In this document: piece after piece, positions 35,248 through 39,819 of the stretch
Numbering within the stretch: position 1 is the stretch's first letter
Layout: each line of letters starts with the position of its first letter
Program-made: the position numbers and the translations under genes
Origin: Bacteroidota bacterium
Lineage (GTDB): Bacteria; Bacteroidota; Ignavibacteria; Ignavibacteriales; Melioribacteraceae
NCBI GenBank assembly: GCA_018829545.1
Contig: JAHJTX010000217.1
Coordinates: 1 to 39,819, forward strand
DNA length: 39,819 nucleotides
Reading direction: 5' to 3'
The notes under the pieces: model-generated
What the model was told of the DNA's origin: nothing
The model's input: the letters and a program-made list of their open reading frames with translations, nothing else
The model's database searches: none

Positions 35248-38199
35248 TCAATTCTTAACATCATCTTTAAATTCAGAATTGACCATGATTTTTTCAAATA
35301 TTTCTTGGTTAGCATCCATCCGGTCTATCAAAGTCTGGATGAAAACTTCGTCAAAAGCATATTTGAAATTTTCTATTGGATTATTTTTCGCACGAACTTT
35401 CAGATCATTGTTTTCGAATAATGCTTGTTCTATTTGTTCAAAATACAATCTATCTTGATCTGTGAAATCGAAATTATACTTATCATTAAGAAGTGAGATA
35501 ATATTAGAAAGTTTATCTTTCTCCTCTTTCTCTCTGCTAATTCCGGCTTCAGTAATTGGGTCGAGACTATGCTGTCCTTGTACCTGAAGCACTAAATCAT
35601 CCTCTGCAATTTTTTGTAGACAGTAATATTCCAAAGCTACTTCGTTATCTAACTTCAATCTTTCTGTGTAATCTACTTTTGGAAGTTTTGTTAATAAAAA
35701 TCGCCCGAATGAATAAAGCTTTTCTAAATCAACATCTTGGAAGGGTATAATTTGAGAAAGAAATGAATAGATGCGGATAAATGAAGTTAGCGATTTCTTA
35801 AACTCGTCTTGTTGTTCTTCATCAAATGATTTAAAGCGATCAACAGCGGGATCAATAAAAGCGTACAATTTTCCTTGATCTCTTACTGACGCGCTTTCAG
35901 GTTTGTAGAATATTTTTGAAAATGCATCAACTTCAGATTGGAAATATACTTGAGCTGTATCAGTTTTGCCTTTTAAGTCATAAAGGTGATTTGGATCGGT
36001 GGTATCACTCATCATTGTCCTTTCATAGTAGGGTTGGAATGAATCCACTATTGTCTGTCGGTCATTAGCAAAATCCAAAACAAACGTATCCTCTTTGCCT
36101 GGACAAGTTCTATTCAACCGTGATAATGTTTGAACCGCTTTTACTCCGGATAACATTTTATCAACATACATCGTATGCAATAATGGCTGATCGAAGCCAT
36201 ATTGATATTTATCAGCTACAAGCAGGACTTGATATTCATTAGTGTTAAACTTATCCGGTAATTCTTTTTCACCGAATTTATTTAATTGTGGTTCAGTTAC
36301 ACCATCGGGATAGAGGTCATCAATTAAAGAACCAGAAAACGCCACAAGCGGTCTTATGCCTTTATAACCCTTCTCTTTTATGTAATCTTTAAATTCCAGA
36401 TAAAATTTTAATGCGTGTTTGCGCGATGCTGTTACGACCATTGCTTTTGCCTTTCCCCCGATCTTCTTCATTGTAACTTGGCGGAAATGTTCAACCATAA
36501 CTTCAGTTTTTTGAGCAAGATTAGTGGGGTGAAGAGAAGCAAATCTACCAATAGCTCTAACCGTTTTCTTTTTATTTAATAGCGGATCATCTTCAATGGT
36601 TTTATTAAATCTATAATAGGTTTCATAAGTTGTATAGTTTTTCAGCACATCAAGGATGAATCCTTCTTCAATTGCTTGACGCATTGAGTAAAGGTGAAAT
36701 GGTTTCGGCTTTCCTTCAGCATCTTTAGTCCCAAAAACTTCTAATGTTTTTGGTTTGGGCGTGGCTGTAAAAGCGAACAGACTTATATTTTCTTGCGGAC
36801 CTCTTTTCTGAATTACTTCTCTAATGTAATCGTCTTCGTCCTGTACATTAGCTTCAATTTCACCTTTAACTTTTGCCGATTCTTCCAATGAAACATTTTT
36901 GCCTACAAGCGCTTCGGTCATTTTGCGGCTTGATTCTCCGCCTTGACTGCTGTGAGCTTCATCAATGATAACAGCATATTTCCTATTTGGAATTTCTGAT
37001 AAATGATTCAGAGCAAAAGGAAATTTTTGAAGCGTAGTAATAATTATACTTACCCCGCTTGTTATTGCTTCCGCCAATTGTTTAGAGTCAACTTCAATTC
37101 TTTTAACCACACCGGATTTATGCTCAAACTGATAAATTGTGTTTTGCAATTGCTGGTCGAGTACATTCCTATCTGTAATAACAATTACCGAATCAAAAAT
37201 CTTTTTATCGAACGCATCGTAAAGAGAGGATAAACGATAAGCAAGCCAGGCAATTGAGTTACTTTTACCGCTTCCGGCTGAGTGCTCTATTAAATATCTT
37301 TGACCGCTTCCGTTTGTTTTAGAATCAGCAATAAGCTTTCTCACAACATCAAGTTGGTGGAACCTTGGGCAAAGCATTGCTTCTTTGTAATACTTTTTAC
37401 CCTCAACTGTGTATTCTTCCTTTTGAAGGTGAACATATCTGCCAATAATCTCCGACCAACTATCAACCGATAAAATATCTTCCCAAAAGTAAGCCGAGCG
37501 GTTAGTTGTGTAATCCTTTGCTGGTGGATTTCCGGCACCGTTGTTGAACCCTTTGTTAAACGGGAAAAATCTTGTTCTACTGCTTTCAAGTTTTGTTGTA
37601 AAATATACTTCATCGGGATCGACTGTAAAATGAACGATGGCTCTTTTCTTGAATTGGAATAATAACTCTTTAGGGTCGGGGCTGGTTTTATATTGTTCTA
37701 TGGCTTCTTTTACTCTTTGCCCCGTGAAATGATTTTTAAGTTCTATTGTAGCAACCGGCAGACCGTTTAACGAAAGAAGAAGATCAATGCTTTTTTTGTT
37801 TTTGGCAGAAAAATAAACTTGCTTTGTTACATAGTGTTTATTTAGACTGTATTGTTTAAGTGTATCGGGATTAAGTCCACTATCCGGTTTAAAGTAAGCA
37901 AGTTTGAATTTTACGCCGCTATCGGTTATTCCGTGACGGATAACATCGAGCATTCCGCGTAAATCCAATTCTTTAAATAATCGTTGGATGAATTTGTTTT
38001 CGACTTCTTCTTTGTAATATGATTTTAATAAATCCCATTCTTTAGGTTGTGAGGTTTGAATAAAGTTCATGATTGCTTTTTTATCCAAAGCGATTTCACT
38101 GTTGAAATCCGATGCGTTCCCTTCAAACCAGCCATTACTGGTTAGATGCGCAATTATAGCCGATTCGAATGTTGATTCTGTGTGGATAAAACTAGCCAT
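35248..38199 (-). CDS. hsdR: Type I restriction endonuclease subunit R
   Basis: 983 residues. An N-terminal nuclease domain has KSIDLLLSLNGLPVATIELKN with Asp139, Glu153 and Lys155 of the PD-(D/E)XK site. The motor follows: Walker A SAGSGKS (307-313), DEAH at 413-416, FAFTATP and a late LLVADKYQYGFDQP ... VQTLSRLNRTCPG. It cuts and translocates DNA in complex with HsdM and HsdS, neither of which is in the window. It begins 2 bp after the stop of the PIN-like toxin remnant, so it was probably expressed together with it. Confidence 0.95.
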   Translation of the reverse strand: MASFIHTESTFESAIIAHLTSNGWFEGNASDFNSEIALDKKAIMNFIQTSQPKEWDLLKSYYKEEVENKFIQRLFKELDLRGMLDVIRHGITDSGVKFKLAYFKPDSGLNPDTLKQYSLNKHYVTKQVYFSAKNKKSIDLLLSLNGLPVATIELKNHFTGQRVKEAIEQYKTSPDPKELLFQFKKRAIVHFTVDPDEVYFTTKLESSRTRFFPFNKGFNNGAGNPPAKDYTTNRSAYFWEDILSVDSWSEIIGRYVHLQKEEYTVEGKKYYKEAMLCPRFHQLDVVRKLIADSKTNGSGQRYLIEHSAGSGKSNSIAWLAYRLSSLYDAFDKKIFDSVIVITDRNVLDQQLQNTIYQFEHKSGVVKRIEVDSKQLAEAITSGVSIIITTLQKFPFALNHLSEIPNRKYAVIIDEAHSSQGGESSRKMTEALVGKNVSLEESAKVKGEIEANVQDEDDYIREVIQKRGPQENISLFAFTATPKPKTLEVFGTKDAEGKPKPFHLYSMRQAIEEGFILDVLKNYTTYETYYRFNKTIEDDPLLNKKKTVRAIGRFASLHPTNLAQKTEVMVEHFRQVTMKKIGGKAKAMVVTASRKHALKFYLEFKDYIKEKGYKGIRPLVAFSGSLIDDLYPDGVTEPQLNKFGEKELPDKFNTNEYQVLLVADKYQYGFDQPLLHTMYVDKMLSGVKAVQTLSRLNRTCPGKEDTFVLDFANDRQTIVDSFQPYYERTMMSDTTDPNHLYDLKGKTDTAQVYFQSEVDAFSKIFYKPESASVRDQGKLYAFIDPAVDRFKSFDEEQQDEFKKSLTSFIRIYSFLSQIIPFQDVDLEKLYSFGRFLLTKLPKVDYTERLKLDNEVALEYYCLQKIAEDDLVLQVQGQHSLDPITEAGISREKEEKDKLSNIISLLNDKYNFDFTDQDRLYFEQIEQALFENNDLKVRAKNNPIENFKYAFDEVFIQTLIDRMDANQEIFEKIMVNSEFKDDVKN

Positions 38200-38201
38200 A
38201 T

Positions 38202-38599
38202 TTACAGCTTCTCCATTTTGCCCCGAACACGTATTCTATATGCGAAAGGTTTTATGTCATTTTGCGACTTGTTTACCAACTCCACCCAATTAATTATAAG
38301 TAGCTTTACAATTTCCCAGTGTTTATTCTGGTTTTTAGGCAATGTTAAAAAAAACATTCCTAAATTATATTTGGAGCAGAGTGCAAATTGGAATTTATTT
38401 CTATTAATGTTATTGTCTTGTGTAACAAAAATCCCCTGACGTTGACCAATTGCAGGGATCAATTCTTCATCTGGATGCCTCTGTTAAACTCTAATTTTGT
38501 AGAAAATACTTTAATTTCATTAAAATAACCCTTATTCAGTGAGTTTAGGGCTTCTGCTACATATTCCGAAAGATTTTCATCAAGAAAAATTTCGATCAT
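38202..38599 (-). pseudogene. PIN-like toxin (DUF5615-type), frameshifted
   Basis: The first reading frame starts at ATG 38599: MIEIFLDENLSEYVAEALNS through FSTKLEFNRGIQMKN and stops at 38459. From about 38473 the sequence continues in another frame as DEELIPAIGQRQGIFVTQDN, then LPKNQNKHWEIVKLLIINW, to a stop at 38202. Joined, the two give a ~130-residue PIN-like protein with an N-terminal DEN and a central TQDxNI, the form of DUF5615 toxins. One missing base near 38473 would explain it. The start overlaps the DUF433 stop by 4 bp, as in active pairs. Confidence 0.7.
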
Positions 38600-39273
38600 G
38601 CTGCAGTTCTACAAAAGTTAATAGCATCATCAATTTCTTTTTCGGTTAGACCATAAAGAACTGCCAGTGCAGAAGTTGGTTCACCACTTCTAAGCATTGA
38701 ATAGATTACTTCAGCATTTATATTTGTTCCATTAATTACTGGTTGTCCAAATTGATGATGTGGATCCACAACAATGCTACTATTTCTCCCGAATGGCCAA
38801 AATTGTCTGGCTAGAAAGCTATCGTCGAAAAAATCCACCATCGTTGCAAAGCACTCGATTATCTGGATAAAATTTGTTTGACTAGTTCCATCTGCATTGA
38901 CAATATCATCTTGAAATCTGTACCAGATATTTTTTCCATCAGTTAAAAGTTTTGATGAAGCAAAAGGATATTCAATACTTAATTCTTTAGAAATGCTCCT
39001 TCGAGCTTTGAGAATTGTTTTTGCTTTGACTCCCCGCTTTTGCAATTCAAAGAAAGTAAAAAGCTCTATTAAAACATAGAAATTTACAGCCTTGTTTCTT
39101 TTGTTTATGGTCCAAGAATAGGTGTCGCTAAAAAGTTTTTTACCTTGATTCTCGTCCCAATATTCTGAAATATAGCGTGTAACTTTCCTGCGCTCAATTT
39201 TAAGCAAACGACTTATATCGGGAATAGTATAAATACCAAAACCTAATTCATTTTTGTGTGATATTACTTTCAT
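38596..39273 (-). CDS. DUF433 antitoxin with N-terminal HTH
   Basis: 225 residues from the ATG at 39273, chosen because a GGAGG stands five bases before it; an ATG ten codons earlier lacks one. The N-terminal ~70 residues (YTIPDISRLLKIERRKVTRYI) look like a MerR-type winged helix. The C-terminal ~70 residues have the DUF433 form: SIVVDPHHQFGQPVINGTNI, then MLRSGEPTSALAVLYGLTEKEIDDAINF. DUF433 proteins are antitoxins of PIN-like DUF5615 toxins, and the frameshifted toxin overlaps the end of this gene. Confidence 0.82.
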   Translation of the reverse strand: MKVISHKNELGFGIYTIPDISRLLKIERRKVTRYISEYWDENQGKKLFSDTYSWTINKRNKAVNFYVLIELFTFFELQKRGVKAKTILKARRSISKELSIEYPFASSKLLTDGKNIWYRFQDDIVNADGTSQTNFIQIIECFATMVDFFDDSFLARQFWPFGRNSSIVVDPHHQFGQPVINGTNINAEVIYSMLRSGEPTSALAVLYGLTEKEIDDAINFCRTAA

Positions 39274-39341
39274 TTTTTCCTCCTTCATAAATAAGAAAGG
39301 CAACTGAAATTGTATATAAAAATAAGAAACAGAAAAACATT

Positions 39342-39695
39342 TTACACTACATTATTTTGGTTTCTTATTCTTTCAAGTTTTTCAATGCTCAATGATACAA
39401 GTTCTTGACCATTGCGTGCATGCCAATGACCCACCCAACTTGTAGGAATACCTTTAATAGCAGGAGGAATCCTAAACATTAAAACCCGATTTTGATTGAT
39501 GAATAATTCGTAGATATCAATAAAAGTGATATTGTTATTAGTTTTTCTTGCTATTTCACCCTTCAAATTATCAAGATCAGCTCTGTTGGGACGATAATTT
39601 GTGCCGACAATTATTCTATCGCTATCCCTAATGCCAAATATTAACCATGCTTCTTTTTTACTATTAAGATTCGCCTCGTTACTTAGTGCATAATT
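39342..39695 (-). pseudogene. Truncated AlbA_2 (Schlafen-type) DNA-binding protein
   Basis: The open frame from the TGA at 39696-39698 to the stop at 39342 reads NYALSNEANLNSKKEAWLIF, then GIRDSDRIIVGTNYRPN, FIDIYELFINQNRVLMFRIP and a final ARNGQELVSLSIEKLERIRN. This is the AlbA_2 domain at the start of ATP-binding/transcriptional regulator proteins usually over 400 residues long. The beginning (EFK motif) is cut off by the stop, the few codons before it appear to be in another frame, and the protein ends just where the next domain should begin. Such genes are often found in type I restriction loci. Confidence 0.7.
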
Positions 39696-39698
39696 TCA

Positions 39699-39819
39699 CA
39701 AATACAGTGACGTATAAAATAATGGCTAAATGTATTAGCTCTGTCAATAAGTTAACAAAAGTATAATAACTAATCTAGGGTATTTACTTCCTGCCACTAA
39801 TAGAATATGGCACAATTAA
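39699..39819. other. Right-edge intergenic sequence
   Basis: No supported gene in the last 120 bases. On the minus strand a TTGACA (near 39750) with an AT-rich stretch about 18 bases further could be a promoter for the truncated AlbA_2 gene, but promoters in this group do not usually have this form. Confidence 0.4.

Noticed and set aside
35106-35315. Minus-strand open frame between hsdR and the M1-barrel gene
   Set aside because: It overlaps the end of hsdR and consists mainly of the palindrome-rich segment; composition is not protein-like.
39720-39760. TTGACA-type promoter on the minus strand at the right edge
   Set aside because: One hexamer match in AT-rich sequence; FCB-group promoters use a different -10/-7 form, so chance is likely.

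Overview
The window is AT-rich and looks like a chromosomal segment of an Ignavibacteria-type bacterium (Ignavibacteriota/Chlorobi branch of the FCB group) or a close Bacteroidota relative. The basis is a type IX secretion (T9SS) style C-terminal sorting tail, a PorV/PorQ-like barrel, a TonB-dependent receptor with an N-terminal carboxypeptidase-regulatory domain, and family features typical of that group. This is a judgement from protein families; no rRNA or other marker is present. Almost everything is on the minus strand.

Region by region: (1) 1-6944 is a minus-strand surface/secretion operon: TonB-dependent receptor, then a large Ca-binding/Fn3 protein with a sorting tail, then a PorV/PorQ-like barrel cut by the window edge. 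(2) 6945-7561 and 8276-8360 hold low-complexity and tandem repeats around a lone plus-strand cytidylate-kinase-like gene. (3) 8353-9677 is an RDD/lipoprotein/small membrane protein group. (4) 9791-14395 is purL, a BrkB-type membrane protein and a beta-CASP RNase-like metallohydrolase. (5) 15008-21820 contains a DEDDy exonuclease, a decayed thioesterase, and a tightly overlapping operon era - EamA transporter - acylphosphatase - ispF - DedA - lnt - threonine aldolase. (6) 21891-25058 has an ECF sigma/anti-sigma pair, HicBA, a DUF6249-like protein and trxB. (7) 25201-27844 has a small terminal-inverted-repeat element with target duplication, an MBL/Rieske/QueG operon and a ferredoxin with a strong terminator. 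(8) 28038-31046 has TPM and LemA, VF530, a lipoprotein and a MazEF-like pair.

(9) 31078-39819 is the accessory end. It has a VapB-like antitoxin whose VapC partner seems reduced to its first dozen codons and fused to an outer-membrane barrel gene. Next is an M1-type metallopeptidase fused to an Omp85-like beta-barrel. Last comes hsdR of a type I restriction system preceded by a DUF433/PIN-like toxin-antitoxin pair with a frameshifted toxin, and a truncated AlbA_2 (Schlafen-type) gene. hsdM and hsdS are not in the window and would be expected beyond its right end, if present.

The most interesting candidates are the M1 peptidase-Omp85 fusion, the captured VapC start, the 129-bp mobile-element-like insertion at the queG stop codon, and the eroding toxin-antitoxin/AlbA_2 genes in front of hsdR.
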